DNA of 64,000 bases from Haloferax elongans ATCC BAA-1513 (GTDB lineage: Archaea > Halobacteriota > Halobacteria > Halobacteriales > Haloferacaceae), in the NCBI RefSeq assembly GCF_000336755.1, contig NZ_AOLK01000022.1, positions 377,414-441,413 on the forward strand. Reading direction: 5' to 3'. How positions within the stretch are numbered: the first letter of the stretch is position 1; each line of letters begins with the position of its first letter. The position numbers were made by a program, and so were the translations under genes. Positions 10,144 to 18,563 of the stretch are shown in pieces. The notes beneath the pieces are model-generated. The model was not told where the DNA came from, did not search any database, and worked only from the letters and a program-made list of their open reading frames with translations.

Positions 10144-10426
10144 GTTCACCTCTCTGAATATCAGAATTGAAGCTTAGGTTTGTTACGGGGAGTTTATTCA
10201 TTAGAAATCAATCTGCCGATTCAGTCGCTTGTAGATGCGCTCTGATGGACTCGAATACAATACGCCCGGTCGCTCGAGTCAGTTCGAAATCCGGTGTTTC
10301 GTTCAGTCACCAAAACGTTCCATATTGGTGAGTGGTATTCGCATGAAGAGTGTTCGACCACCGACCGAAGTGTGTGGTCACCGGGCGACCGACAGCGCAA
10401 AGTTCACTGGGTCGTAATCACCGCCG
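10144..10426. other. Intergenic region upstream of the ferredoxin gene
   Basis: With the promoter just above it, this is the 312-bp gap between the transducer and the ferredoxin. It is AT-richer near the transducer (10140-10215) and has no convincing reading frame. No clear Shine-Dalgarno sequence precedes the ferredoxin ATG, and no strong TATA box was found for it. Confidence 0.5.
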
Positions 10427-10771
10427 ATGAGCGAGGAGTCCCAGCAACCCAAGCCGAGCGACTTCGGAACCGACGAAAACGCCCCACCAGTCGACGAGAA
10501 GCCGTATAAAATCATCTTCGAGGCGAACAAGTGCTTCGGAGCAGGGCGGTGTGCGGAAGTCGCCGACAACTGGGAGATGGACCTCGAAACCGGGCTCGCC
10601 CGTGCGAAGTCGTACTTCGTCGGCGAGGACGAACTCGACGAGAACATCCGCGCAGCGGAGGTCTGTCCGGCGAAGAAGGGCCGTGGAGTCATCCACGTCG
10701 TCGACCGCCGGACGGACGAGGAGATTTCCCCGGACCCCAACGGCGACGGGACGCTGTCGGTCGACTGGTAA
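10427..10771 (+). CDS. Single-cluster ferredoxin, probably [3Fe-4S]
   Basis: A 114-residue small electron carrier. Cysteines are at 36, 42 and 80, in the pattern CFGAGRC and later CPAKKG. A [4Fe-4S] ferredoxin of this class would have a fourth Cys between 36 and 42; its absence (Ala39) suggests a [3Fe-4S] cluster, as in ferredoxins that serve cytochrome P450s. The N-terminal 22 residues are an acidic, Pro-rich extension and the C-terminus is also acidic. No obvious redox partner is adjacent; the tRNA gene lies 40 bp downstream. Confidence 0.75.
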   Translation: MSEESQQPKPSDFGTDENAPPVDEKPYKIIFEANKCFGAGRCAEVADNWEMDLETGLARAKSYFVGEDELDENIRAAEVCPAKKGRGVIHVVDRRTDEEISPDPNGDGTLSVDW

Positions 10772-10779
10772 ACGAAAGC

Positions 10780-10789
10780 ACTTTTCTGT
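10780..10789 (+). promoter_or_regulatory. TATA-like box for tRNA-Leu
   Basis: A T-rich element (ACTTTTCTGT) centred about 27 nt before the first base of the tRNA at 10812, at the end of the ferredoxin gene's 3' flank. Confidence 0.4.
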
Positions 10790-10811
10790 CCCTCCGAGAA
10801 CGATAGCCTGA

Positions 10812-10896
10812 GCGGGGGTGGCTGAGCTAGGCCAAAAGCGGCGGACTTAAGATCCGCTCCCGTAGGGGTTCGCGAGTTCAAATCTCGTCCCCCGCA
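10812..10896 (+). tRNA. tRNA-Leu (anticodon UAA)
   Basis: An 85-nt tRNA with a 7-bp acceptor stem (GCGGGGG pairing with CCCCCGC, discriminator A). The anticodon stem GCGGA/TCCGC (from 10841) encloses the loop CTTAAGA, giving anticodon TAA (10848-10850). A long variable arm and TTCGCGAGTTCAAATCTCG with the TTCAAAT T-loop follow, as expected for a class II tRNA-Leu. No intron; CCA is not encoded. Confidence 0.97.
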
Positions 10897-11030
10897 CTTG
10901 TACCGACGAACGACACTGAGGAGTGTCACGTGCGGCCAGAGAGAGTTGAATCAGGGAGCGACGCGAGCGAAGCGAGCAACCACTCCCACCAACCCACCCA
11001 AAAAATACTCGACTAGAGCACCACCGACGC

Positions 11031-11052
11031 CCTTAGACCGGCCTTAGACCGG
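11031..11052. repeat. Perfect 11-bp tandem duplication at a gene end
   Basis: CCTTAGACCGG occurs twice in direct succession (11031-11041 and 11042-11052). The second copy contains the stop codon of the SnoaL-like gene on the minus strand, so a second stop lies just beyond. It looks like a recent replication-slippage duplication. Confidence 0.8.
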
Positions 11053-11481
11053 CAGTTCGACCCCGAGTTGTTCGAACAGCGCCGCCATGCTCGCCGCGTC
11101 CTTGGACTCGACGATTCGGTCGTCGTCGAAGCGGCGGTAGCTGAATCCCTCCACGTCGATGTGGTTGCCGGTCGGTTCGATGCCGCGGAACGTCCCCTCG
11201 TGCGTGCCGTGGATGGACCACCAGACCATCACGGCGTCGTCTTCGGCGACCACCGCGTGCAGTTCGGTCGTCGCGTCGGGGAACGCGTCGTCCCACTCGC
11301 TGTACAGTTCCTTGAGGTCGTCCCGGGAGACGAGCGTGTCGTCGGACCCGGTTCGAACCGTCGCGATGCGAACATCTGCCGCGTACAGGTCGTCGAGCGC
11401 CGAGAGGTCGCTGCCGTTCCACGCCTCCTCGAACTCCCGAAGGACCCGCTGTTTGTTCTCTTCCGTCGTTTCTGTTGCCAT
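11044..11481 (-). CDS. SnoaL-like/NTF2-fold protein
   Basis: A 145-residue cytoplasmic protein of the SnoaL-like cyclase/NTF2 superfamily. Typical features are the N-terminal helix (NKQRVLREFEEAWN), then LYAADVRIAT, then the segment VVAEDDAVMVWWSIHGTHEG and the end FRGIEPTGNHIDVEGFSYRRF. In polyketide pathways such proteins are cyclases, but in archaea most are uncharacterised ester-cyclase-like proteins. The ATG at 11481 gives the usual family length; upstream in-frame codons would add an Arg-rich stretch not seen in the family. Confidence 0.8.
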   Translation of the reverse strand: MATETTEENKQRVLREFEEAWNGSDLSALDDLYAADVRIATVRTGSDDTLVSRDDLKELYSEWDDAFPDATTELHAVVAEDDAVMVWWSIHGTHEGTFRGIEPTGNHIDVEGFSYRRFDDDRIVESKDAASMAALFEQLGVELPV

Positions 11482-11637
11482 AGCACCCTCCAGCGTCCAT
11501 AGCCACCGTCGCACGTCACTGGCGAACAGACGCTGTGTTGAGTTACGACGAGACAGAACATAGTAATTTGCTAACATGAAACATACCAGAGACGACGGTC
11601 GGGGAACGTCGTGCAGAACCGAGACTCCTCGTCTCGG

Positions 11638-12459
11638 TTACCTGTAGAGCTTCGACCCTCGCTCGTCGACATCCGGGCCACCAGGCGTTCGGACACGGTC
11701 GACGAGCGTGGTGAGTATCCCGAGTGCCCATCCCGTCGGAATGGCGAGAACGAACCACATACCGACGTACGCGAACCCCTTCAGTTCGAACGAGTTTCGG
11801 ATGAACGCGGCGAGACCGGCGACGTCGAGCACGTTGTCCAACAGCCAAATCGCCAGCGACGTCGAACTCGGGAACACGACTGACGCGAGTGTCGGTGAGT
11901 AGAGCGATGCGACGACCGGTGGGAGAAACAGCGCTGTCACACCCAACGGGTAGGCGAGCGCGACCGTCGTCTTTCGCCCACCTCGCCGGGTGAAAAGCAG
12001 TGCGAGGACGGCCGCGACAGTCGCGACGACGCCCGCGGCACCGACTGCGACGAACCCCTCGAAGGCGATAGACGAGACGTAGGTCGCAGCGGTGAGCACA
12101 CCCCAGACGAGCGCCGAGAGGAGTGCGACGCCCACGAAGCCGAGCCCTGCGGTCAGTCGGTCGATACGGTGGGCGTAAAATCTGGTCGCGAGACCCACGA
12201 CGAAGAGTGGGTACACCAACGCGAGGAGCAGTGCGCCACTCACTGCCCACAGCCGGTATCCCCAGCGCTTGGGGCTGGACTGTGCGTTCCAGTTTTCGAC
12301 CACCGAGTGGTTACCGGTCCGTTCCCGAGCGAACGCCATCTCCATCCAGTTCGCGTGCAACCAGTGCAGGTCGACACGCATTGCTCGGACGATGGTGGCG
12401 ACGCGGGACGGGACCCACGCGGGCGTCTGTTGCCAGTCGTCGTCGACAGGGTTCGTCAT
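11638..12459 (-). CDS. Five-helix membrane protein in the cetZ operon
   Basis: A 273-residue membrane protein with no name I can give. About 65 cytoplasmic residues with Trp-rich segments (DLHWLHANWMEM) precede helices at roughly 68-92, 103-125, 133-155, 163-185 and 235-260. The topology is loosely like Yip1-family proteins, but this is only a resemblance. Its ATG overlaps the stop of the upstream CetZ gene by 4 bp (ATGA), so the two are translationally coupled. It could link the CetZ proteins to the membrane. Confidence 0.75.
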   Translation of the reverse strand: MTNPVDDDWQQTPAWVPSRVATIVRAMRVDLHWLHANWMEMAFARERTGNHSVVENWNAQSSPKRWGYRLWAVSGALLLALVYPLFVVGLATRFYAHRIDRLTAGLGFVGVALLSALVWGVLTAATYVSSIAFEGFVAVGAAGVVATVAAVLALLFTRRGGRKTTVALAYPLGVTALFLPPVVASLYSPTLASVVFPSSTSLAIWLLDNVLDVAGLAAFIRNSFELKGFAYVGMWFVLAIPTGWALGILTTLVDRVRTPGGPDVDERGSKLYR

Positions 12460-13715
12460 TCGGAGCGTGCCGTACCGTACTGTTTCCCTTCGGTACGCAG
12501 GGATTGTTGGTGCTCGACCGCCGTCTCCTGAATCTCCGTGATTCGGTCGACGTCGGTCACGTTCGACAGCAGAACCACGGCCGTGAGTGCTGTCGCTCGT
12601 TCGTTCAGTTCGTCACCAGCCATCACGTCGACGATGTCCGCCTCTTTTTCGAGCCAGTAGCGGCCGCCTTCGAACCCCTGTCTGGAGACTGTCTTCGAGG
12701 GCCCCGAGAGGACGACAAGCGCCCGTTCAGCACTCGACACCTCACACGGGAGCGTGAGCTTCGACCGGGCGGCCTCGCGGACGAGTCTGTTGATTTTCGC
12801 CGCGTCGGTGGGGGTATCCTCGTCGCCGCGAGGCGTGGCAGACGCCCAACTGGGCTCGGGAATCCACGCGAAGCGGTCGCTCAGCGCGCGGACCCACGAG
12901 CGAAGCCTGCCCGGTTGTGGAAGGTCGAACGAGGCGTATCCGATTGTCGAGACACCACCCGTATCGAGCGCACGGATGATGTCGCTCGGGTCCATTCGGT
13001 ACTCTTCTGCCGACGGCTCACGGAACTCGCCAGCGGCGAACAGGGCGACGAGTCGCTCTGCCAGCGCGGCGTTGACGGCTGCATAGCCACTGCCGTCTGA
13101 CTCTGGTCGCGAGGGAGGCGCTTCGTCGTCTGCTGTGTCGTCTTCGGGACGGTTGTCCAGCGCACCACCAGTTGGACGCTCACCATCGAGCCACGCGTCG
13201 TTGTCGAAGGCGATGACGTTGTCAGCCTTCGAGACGAACGACTGGAGCGACCGCGCAGCGGTCAGTGCTTCTTGCTCGCCTTCCGAATCCGCGGGAAGCA
13301 CGCCGACCGCGTAGACTGGCTCGTCACAGATTGCCTTCAGGTGGTCGATGACGACCGCACCGGCACCGCCGCCGGTTCCCCGGCCGAGTCCGGCAATCAC
13401 CAGGATTCCATCGACCTCGTGGAACTCGATGTGGTCGAACGCACGGATGATGTCGTTTTTCTCCTCGCGTGCGATTTCGGCCGCGAGGTCGGGGTCGCCG
13501 TCGATGTCCGTGCCGTCGGCTTCCCAGTAGACGTCCCCAATCGTCAGTCGCCGCGCTTCGGGGACGTGTGCTGTCGCGTCGAACGTCGGCTCCGTCGAGT
13601 TGATGAGCAACGTGTTCCCGTTACAGAGGTTCCGGCCCGTCGTCTGCTCGGCTTCGAGGATTTGGTTCACGAGGCGACACCCCGCGTTCCCGACGCCGAC
13701 GACTGCCAGTTTCAC
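12456..13715 (-). CDS. CetZ-family tubulin-like protein, divergent paralogue
   Basis: A 419-residue tubulin/FtsZ superfamily protein from the GTG at 13715, which starts VKLAVVGVGNAGCRL like other CetZ proteins and has GAGGTGA just upstream. An ATG at 13841 would add 42 His-rich residues. The nucleotide-binding loop reads GLGRGTGGGAG: an Arg replaces a glycine of the usual GGGTGSG. The T7 acidic pair is kept (DPSDIIRALDTGG). Two acidic inserts (DNRPEDDTADDEAPP and RGDEDTPTD) are absent from the other two CetZ proteins here. CetZ proteins control archaeal cell shape and motility. Second gene of a three-gene operon. Confidence 0.88.
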   Translation of the reverse strand: MKLAVVGVGNAGCRLVNQILEAEQTTGRNLCNGNTLLINSTEPTFDATAHVPEARRLTIGDVYWEADGTDIDGDPDLAAEIAREEKNDIIRAFDHIEFHEVDGILVIAGLGRGTGGGAGAVVIDHLKAICDEPVYAVGVLPADSEGEQEALTAARSLQSFVSKADNVIAFDNDAWLDGERPTGGALDNRPEDDTADDEAPPSRPESDGSGYAAVNAALAERLVALFAAGEFREPSAEEYRMDPSDIIRALDTGGVSTIGYASFDLPQPGRLRSWVRALSDRFAWIPEPSWASATPRGDEDTPTDAAKINRLVREAARSKLTLPCEVSSAERALVVLSGPSKTVSRQGFEGGRYWLEKEADIVDVMAGDELNERATALTAVVLLSNVTDVDRITEIQETAVEHQQSLRTEGKQYGTARSE

Positions 13716-13857
13716 GGCCTCACCTCTCGGGAGGTGGACACCGGACTCCGCGTGGCGGATTGCGGAGGTGATGTGCTCCGCGTTGCGGTGGTCCTCGTGG
13801 ACGCGTTCCGCGTGGCTGAAGCCGTGGTCGTCGTGCTCCACGTGACGGGAGCCATGG

Positions 13858-15033
13858 TCAGATGACCGGGTCGATTTTCCCGTCCGAGTCGGTTATCAGG
13901 TCGGCAATCTCCTCCTCGCGGACGGCCTCCTGTTCGGCGATTTTCTCCTGTGCTTCGACCGCTTGGTCCTGAATCGACTCGATTCGAGGCGTCTCCGTGA
14001 CGTTCGACAGAAGCACCACCGCCGAAAGCGCCGTGGCGTTCTCTCGGGGGTCGTCGCCAGCCAACACTTCGACCGTGTCGACCTCGTTTTCGATCCACTC
14101 GCGGGCGCTCTCCAGGCCCTTCCGCGAGAGTTCGGACGGTGGCCCCGACAGGACGATGAGCGCTCGGTCGGCGCTCGAAACCTCACACGGGAGCGTGAGC
14201 CGAGAGTTGACCGCGCGGCGGACGAGACCGTTTATCTTCGCTGCGGCGTTCGAGCCGTCTTCTATCTCGTGGTCTTCGCGGAAGCGCTTGAGCAGCCCCT
14301 CGCCGTTTGCCTTGTCTACCGAGGTCGACGCGTATCCAATCGAGGAGATACCGCTCGTATCGAGCGTTCGGATGATGTCACTCGAGTCCATCGCGTTTTC
14401 GGCGACGGTCGGTTCGTCGTACTCACCGGCACCGAGGAGCGTGACGAGGCGCGTCGCCAGTTCGCGGTTCATTCCCTCGTAGCCCTCGCCGACCGTCTGG
14501 TCTTTCGAGCGCCACGCGTCGTTGTCGAAGGCGATGAAGTTGTCCGTGTTGTTGACGAACGACTGGAGCGACCGAGCGGCGTTCAGCGCCGGGCGACCAC
14601 CTTCGTACTTTCCGGGAAGGACGCCCAGTCCGTACACTGGCTCGTCGTACATCTTCTGCAACTCGTTGATGACGACCGGGCCTGCACCACTCCCGGTGCC
14701 GCCGCCAAGCGACGCACAGACCAAGATGGCGTCGACCTCGTGGATGTCTACGTCGTCGAACGCGCGCCGAATCTCGTCGATATCGGTTTGGGCGACTTCG
14801 GCACCGACTTCGACGTCGCCGCCGACGCCGTGGCCTTTGGCCTTCTGGTGCGTGTCGCCAATTAAAATCCGCTGGCTGTCGGGGATGTGATCTGGTTTAG
14901 AAAGGTCAGTCCGTGCGGTGTTTATCACCATCACGTGGCGGCAGAGTTTTCGGTCCGTAAGCGATTCGAACTCGACCATCTTGTCGACAATCTTGCTACC
15001 GGCATTGCCGACGCCGATTATTCCTAGTTTCAT
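13858..15033 (-). CDS. CetZ-family tubulin-like protein
   Basis: A 391-residue CetZ paralogue. Residues 1-20 form the first GTP-binding loop (MKLGIIGVGNAGSKIVDK). The tubulin signature SLGGGTGSGAGP is intact, and the T7 catalytic segment is NAMDSSDIIRTLDTSG. The C-terminal half shares LTLPCEVSSADRALIVLSGPP with the other copies. It leads the operon with the second CetZ (142 bp downstream) and the membrane protein. The upstream region is long and can fold into three hairpins. It is a paralogue, not cetZ1, which is at 25.9 kb. Confidence 0.92.
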   Translation of the reverse strand: MKLGIIGVGNAGSKIVDKMVEFESLTDRKLCRHVMVINTARTDLSKPDHIPDSQRILIGDTHQKAKGHGVGGDVEVGAEVAQTDIDEIRRAFDDVDIHEVDAILVCASLGGGTGSGAGPVVINELQKMYDEPVYGLGVLPGKYEGGRPALNAARSLQSFVNNTDNFIAFDNDAWRSKDQTVGEGYEGMNRELATRLVTLLGAGEYDEPTVAENAMDSSDIIRTLDTSGISSIGYASTSVDKANGEGLLKRFREDHEIEDGSNAAAKINGLVRRAVNSRLTLPCEVSSADRALIVLSGPPSELSRKGLESAREWIENEVDTVEVLAGDDPRENATALSAVVLLSNVTETPRIESIQDQAVEAQEKIAEQEAVREEEIADLITDSDGKIDPVI

Positions 15034-15088
15034 GGTTGGGTTGCGTGACTAGGAGTGTCCGCGAGAAGGGAGCTGGATGCGCGAATTG

Positions 15089-15153
15089 GGTCCTGAAGTG
15101 CCCGGACAGGACCGACCGAACTGTTCGGCTCGTTGCATCCACCCGTTTGGTGG
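15089..15153 (-). promoter_or_regulatory. Three hairpins in the cetZ operon leader
   Basis: Three inverted repeats follow one another: GGTCCTG/CAGGACC (15089-15095 and 15107-15113), CCGAAC/GTTCGG (15116-15121 and 15123-15128) and CCACC/GGTGG (15139-15143 and 15149-15153). A TATA-like box (minus strand TTGTTTATCT, 15191-15200) lies upstream, so the hairpins would fall within a leader of roughly 130 nt. Confidence 0.4.
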
Positions 15154-15190
15154 AGGGCCCCCCAGTCACGTGGCCATCCACACTACCAAT

Positions 15191-15200
15191 AGATAAACAA
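15191..15200 (-). promoter_or_regulatory. TATA-like box upstream of the cetZ operon
   Basis: TTGTTTATCT on the minus strand. Transcription would start near 15168. The rest of the gap (15201-15426) holds no convincing gene. Confidence 0.35.
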
Positions 15201-15426
15201 TGTGGCCAAGTGACACACCAATTACTGGACGAACGGACGACTCGCCGCATCTGTGTACGGCGAACAAAATCGGACAGGAGTGACTATCGGCGAAATCGAG
15301 GCCTGTGCAGCACCCGAAAGCAAGCCACGGAACGCGAATGCGACGACGGCACGCTCCGAGAGCCCGGCGAGTAGTCCCGCCACCCCAACACACTTTGCAG
15401 ATGCTGTAATAACATGTAATTAGATC

Positions 15427-15603
15427 GTGCTGCCCGCCAACGCCCCCTCCCGATTTGACGTCGCTCTCGCCGGAATGGCGGTCTGTTTAGCCCTCGGTGG
15501 CGTCGTCGGTCTCGTTTCTGGGATTCCGACCCACCTCGCGACGAGTGGCGGTGCAACGGGCGCAGCGGCGCTTGCATTGGGTGCAACCGCCGACGGACTC
15601 TGA
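15427..15603 (+). CDS. Small hydrophobic protein, 58 residues
   Basis: A GTG-started frame of 58 codons with haloarchaeal codon use. It has an in-frame stop directly upstream (TAG at 15421), which fixes the GTG as the first possible start. Two hydrophobic Gly/Ala-rich stretches are seen: about 14-33 (LAGMAVCLALGGVVGLVSGI) and 41-58. It would be a tiny two-helix membrane protein. No family recognised. Confidence 0.5.
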   Translation: MLPANAPSRFDVALAGMAVCLALGGVVGLVSGIPTHLATSGGATGAAALALGATADGL

Positions 15604-15656
15604 CGAATTCGCTCAGCCACGACACGCGTTATCACCACTGATATCTGGTGGGTCAA

Positions 15657-15666
15657 CACTTTACGT
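15657..15666 (+). promoter_or_regulatory. TATA-like box for the membrane transducer
   Basis: CACTTTACGT, centred about 29-30 nt before the ATG at 15691. Confidence 0.4.
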
Positions 15667-15690
15667 TCGATTAGCTTGCGAACGAGTAGC

Positions 15691-18168
15691 ATGAGAATCG
15701 CACGGTTCGTTCCAGAGGTCCTCAGACGGAGTTACCTCCGGAAGTTCTTGCTCGTCCTCGTGGTCGTCGCCGGGGTGATGGGCGGGTTGGGCTTCTACAT
15801 CTCGGGGATGGTCACCGAGGAGGTCCGGGCTGACGCGCACTCCGAACTGGAGATGGTCGCGTCGCTCGAAGCCGAAGAGTTGTCAAGTTGGTTGGAGGGA
15901 TACACGCGGACGGCCCGGATGTTCTCGGAGTACGATGCAATCCGCTCTGGGAACCCCAACGCAATCGACACAGCCCTCGAAAGAGAGAAAGACCAACTCC
16001 CACCAGAGGTGCTCGCAGTCCACTACGTCAAGCCGTCGAACGGTGATATCGTCCACAGTACCGACGCCGTGTTGGAGACGAAGACCATCGCCGACCTCGA
16101 GGTGTCGTGGACGACCGGTTCGCTGACGATGAACGACGGCGTCGCCATTTCCGAGGTGTACCGCTACGGCGGCGGCCAGCGCCTCGCGTTCCTCAGCCCC
16201 GTCGCGGGCCGAGACGCTGCGGTCATGATTGTCGTCGACGCGTCGCGTCACGCCCAGACCATCAGCGAACCAATCGAAGGGTCGCACACGCAGGTCGTCA
16301 CCGCCGATGGCGTCGTCGCTTTCGACAGGTACCACAGCAACGTCCTCGAACAGTACCGTGGCGATTCCTCGACGCCCGCGCTCGACGCCGCGGTCGCGGG
16401 AGAGACCGGCGTCATCGAACGCGACGGGAAAGTCGTCGGCCACGCTCCCGTCGAGGGCACGGACTGGGCCGTGCTCATCCAAGCGCCACCCGAGAACACC
16501 TACGCTCTCGCAGCGCTCGTCGAGCGAGATATCACTATCCTCATCGGCGTCGCGCTGGGCGGTCTCGGGCTCGTCGGCCTCGTCATCGGTCGCGGCACGG
16601 TCGTCTCGCTCCGGCGACTCCGTGGTCGCGCCGAAACCCTTGCGAGTGGCGACCTCGACGTCGACCTCTCGACCTCGCGTGTCGACGAGTTCGGTGCGCT
16701 GACCAACTCATTCGCCGAGATGCGCGACAATCTCAAGGGCCGAATCGAAGCGGCCGAGGAGGCCCAAGAGGACTTGGCTGCAGCCGCGGCCGACTACCAA
16801 GCGACGATGGACCGCGTGGCGACGGGCGACCTAACGGTTCGGACCTCAGTCGAACCGGACGACGACGCGATGGCCGCTGTCGGCGACGGCATCGACTCGA
16901 TGGTCGACGAACTCGAAGACACCATCGGGCAGGTCGCGACGTTCGCGGCGACCGTCGATACTGCTGGCGAGCGCGTCACTGCAGGAACCGAAGAGGTCAC
17001 TTCGGCCTCCGAGCGCGTCGAGCGAGCCACTGCCGACATCTCCGATGGGGCGTCCACGCAAGCGACGCTCCTCGACGAAGTCTCGACCGAGATGCAGGAC
17101 CTCTCGGCGACCGTCCAAGAGGTCGCCGCCTCCGCCGACGAACTCGCCAGCCTCGCTACCGAAGCCAGCGAACGCGGACAAGAGGGCCGCGATGCGAGCG
17201 CCGCCGTCCACGAAGAGATGGCAGCTATCGACGACCGAGTCGCCGCGGCAGCAGACGGCGTCGAAGCGCTCCGCGACGAAGTGGCGGAGATTGGCGAAGT
17301 CGTCGACCTCATCGAGGACATCGCCGACCAGACGAACTTGCTCGCGCTCAACGCCTCCATCGAGGCCGCCCGCGCCGGTGAGGCGGGTGAAGGCTTCGCC
17401 GTCGTCGCCAACAGCGTCAAACAACTCGCTACCGAGACGGCCGAAGCGACGACCGAAATCGCCTCCTCGATAGACGAGGTCGAAACGGCGGCCGAAGAGA
17501 CCGTCTCAGAGGTTCACGCCGCCAGAGAGCGCGTGTCCAACGGGGCGGAGACGGTCGCCGACAGCGTGCAGGCAATCGACGAAGCGGTCGACCGACTCGA
17601 CGAGGTCGACGACGGCGTGGCCGCTATCGACGCCGCGACCGCTTCGCAGGCCGAGGCGGCGCAGTCGGTCGCGCTCCGCGCCGACGAAGCAGTCGAAATC
17701 GCCAGCGAGACGCAAACCGAGGCCGCAGACGTCGCTGCCGCGGCCCGCGAACAGAACGACGCGATGATGGGCGTTGCTGGACAGATACAGGAACTCTCTG
17801 GCACGACCGAAGAACTCCGGGCGCTCGCCGACCGGTTCGAGGTGCGAACCGACGAGGGCGAGACTCTCGACAGCGAGAACAGCGCCGTCGAATCCGAGGC
17901 GACCGACGAGCCGACGCCCTTACCGGAAGGTGTCGAGTCGGACGCCGCAGCCGAACCCGGTGGCGAGCCTGACGAAGGCCACGGCAGCGATGGTGCTGAC
18001 GGAGAGCATAGCAGCGATGGTGCTGACGGAGAGCACCCCGACGACACTCTCGAACCGGAAGCGCCAGACGACATCGACGTCGTCCCAGAGCCTGACGTCG
18101 ACGACGACGTGCTCTCGTCGCCGACGCTCTCGGAGCTCGCGGCCGACGGCACGGGCGACGACGAGTAG
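15691..18168 (+). CDS. htr: Membrane-bound methyl-accepting chemotaxis transducer
   Basis: An 825-residue transducer with the standard layout: helix 1 at about 14-37, an extracellular Cache-type sensor domain (about 40-275), helix 2 at about 279-303, a HAMP domain (303-357) and a signalling domain (about 440-700). The conserved hairpin tip is [20 protein letters not shown], near 543-562. The last 110 residues are very acidic and hold a repeat of SDGADGEH. The start is the ATG at 15691; an in-frame ATG five codons earlier (15676) is less well placed relative to the TATA box. It would sense an extracellular small molecule, and the ligand is unknown. Confidence 0.93.
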   Translation: MRIARFVPEVLRRSYLRKFLLVLVVVAGVMGGLGFYISGMVTEEVRADAHSELEMVASLEAEELSSWLEGYTRTARMFSEYDAIRSGNPNAIDTALEREKDQLPPEVLAVHYVKPSNGDIVHSTDAVLETKTIADLEVSWTTGSLTMNDGVAISEVYRYGGGQRLAFLSPVAGRDAAVMIVVDASRHAQTISEPIEGSHTQVVTADGVVAFDRYHSNVLEQYRGDSSTPALDAAVAGETGVIERDGKVVGHAPVEGTDWAVLIQAPPENTYALAALVERDITILIGVALGGLGLVGLVIGRGTVVSLRRLRGRAETLASGDLDVDLSTSRVDEFGALTNSFAEMRDNLKGRIEAAEEAQEDLAAAAADYQATMDRVATGDLTVRTSVEPDDDAMAAVGDGIDSMVDELEDTIGQVATFAATVDTAGERVTAGTEEVTSASERVERATADISDGASTQATLLDEVSTEMQDLSATVQEVAASADELASLATEASERGQEGRDASAAVHEEMAAIDDRVAAAADGVEALRDEVAEIGEVVDLIEDIADQTNLLALNASIEAARAGEAGEGFAVVANSVKQLATETAEATTEIASSIDEVETAAEETVSEVHAARERVSNGAETVADSVQAIDEAVDRLDEVDDGVAAIDAATASQAEAAQSVALRADEAVEIASETQTEAADVAAAAREQNDAMMGVAGQIQELSGTTEELRALADRFEVRTDEGETLDSENSAVESEATDEPTPLPEGVESDAAAEPGGEPDEGHGSDGADGEHSSDGADGEHPDDTLEPEAPDDIDVVPEPDVDDDVLSSPTLSELAADGTGDDE
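17984..18035 (+). repeat. Two tandem 27-nt units in the transducer tail
   Basis: Two copies of a 27-nt unit, identical over the first 25 nt, encode SDGADGEHS and SDGADGEHP in the acidic tail. They look like slippage expansion in a disordered region. Confidence 0.75.
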
Positions 18169-18319
18169 TACTCAGCCGCGCAGAACGGCCGAGTGCGATT
18201 CTCACGCGAACGTTCTTCTCCAACGAACCGTTGCAAACGCTGTCAGTACACGAGCCGAGAACAGCGTCGTCACTCGATACGGATACAGCCGGTGAAATCG
18301 ATAGACTGGCGGCTCGACG
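18169..18319. other. Intergenic sequence after the transducer
   Basis: Part of the 395-bp gap between the transducer and the next gene. No coding frame or repeat was found in this stretch. The structured RNA candidate and its promoter occupy the following part. Confidence 0.4.
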
Positions 18320-18428
18320 GTTGAGTTCTTCAGAAAGGGATAGGCAGCCGCACGGGAGCGGCCCGCGCGGCGAATGCCGCCCTAGATTGGTCCCCGCTGA
18401 CGCTTCGGCCCTCCAAAGCGAAGCGTCA
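18320..18428 (-). ncRNA. Candidate small structured RNA
   Basis: The minus strand between about 18428 and 18320 can fold into three successive hairpins: GACGCTTCG/CGAAGCGTC (9 bp, 18399-18427), GCGGC/GCCGC with a 4-nt loop (18367-18380) and GCCGC/GCGGC (18347-18362). The first hairpin begins about 27 nt downstream of a TATA-like box. A pyrimidine-rich stretch (CCCTTTCTG, about 18332-18340) may end the RNA. No reading frame fits. Length and ends are estimates, and no known RNA family was recognised. Confidence 0.45.
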
Positions 18429-18450
18429 CCTAAACGGAGTGCGGCGAGAT

Positions 18451-18457
18451 ACTTAAA
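18451..18457 (-). promoter_or_regulatory. TATA-like box for the candidate RNA
   Basis: TTTAAGT on the minus strand. Its centre is 27 nt before the first paired base of the 9-bp hairpin at 18427. Confidence 0.45.
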
Positions 18458-18563
18458 CATGCCGCCATTCTGCCGATTCTGGCGGAATCGGGCGATTCAG
18501 GGACCGAACACGAACCGGCCGAGACGCAACGACCTTTTCTCCCATCAGTTCCTTCCTCTCGCC

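Noticed and set aside
8907..10157. A 416-codon Ser/Arg-rich frame antisense to the transducer fusion.
   Set aside because: The composition (Ser, Arg, Ala) is that of a shadow frame; the opposite strand codes for a clear signalling domain.
15222..15383. A minus-strand frame of 53 codons with a GTG start and a TATA-like box near 15412.
   Set aside because: It has mild hydrophobic character and plausible codons, but no recognisable feature, and it lies in the control region of the cetZ operon. Support is too weak to call.
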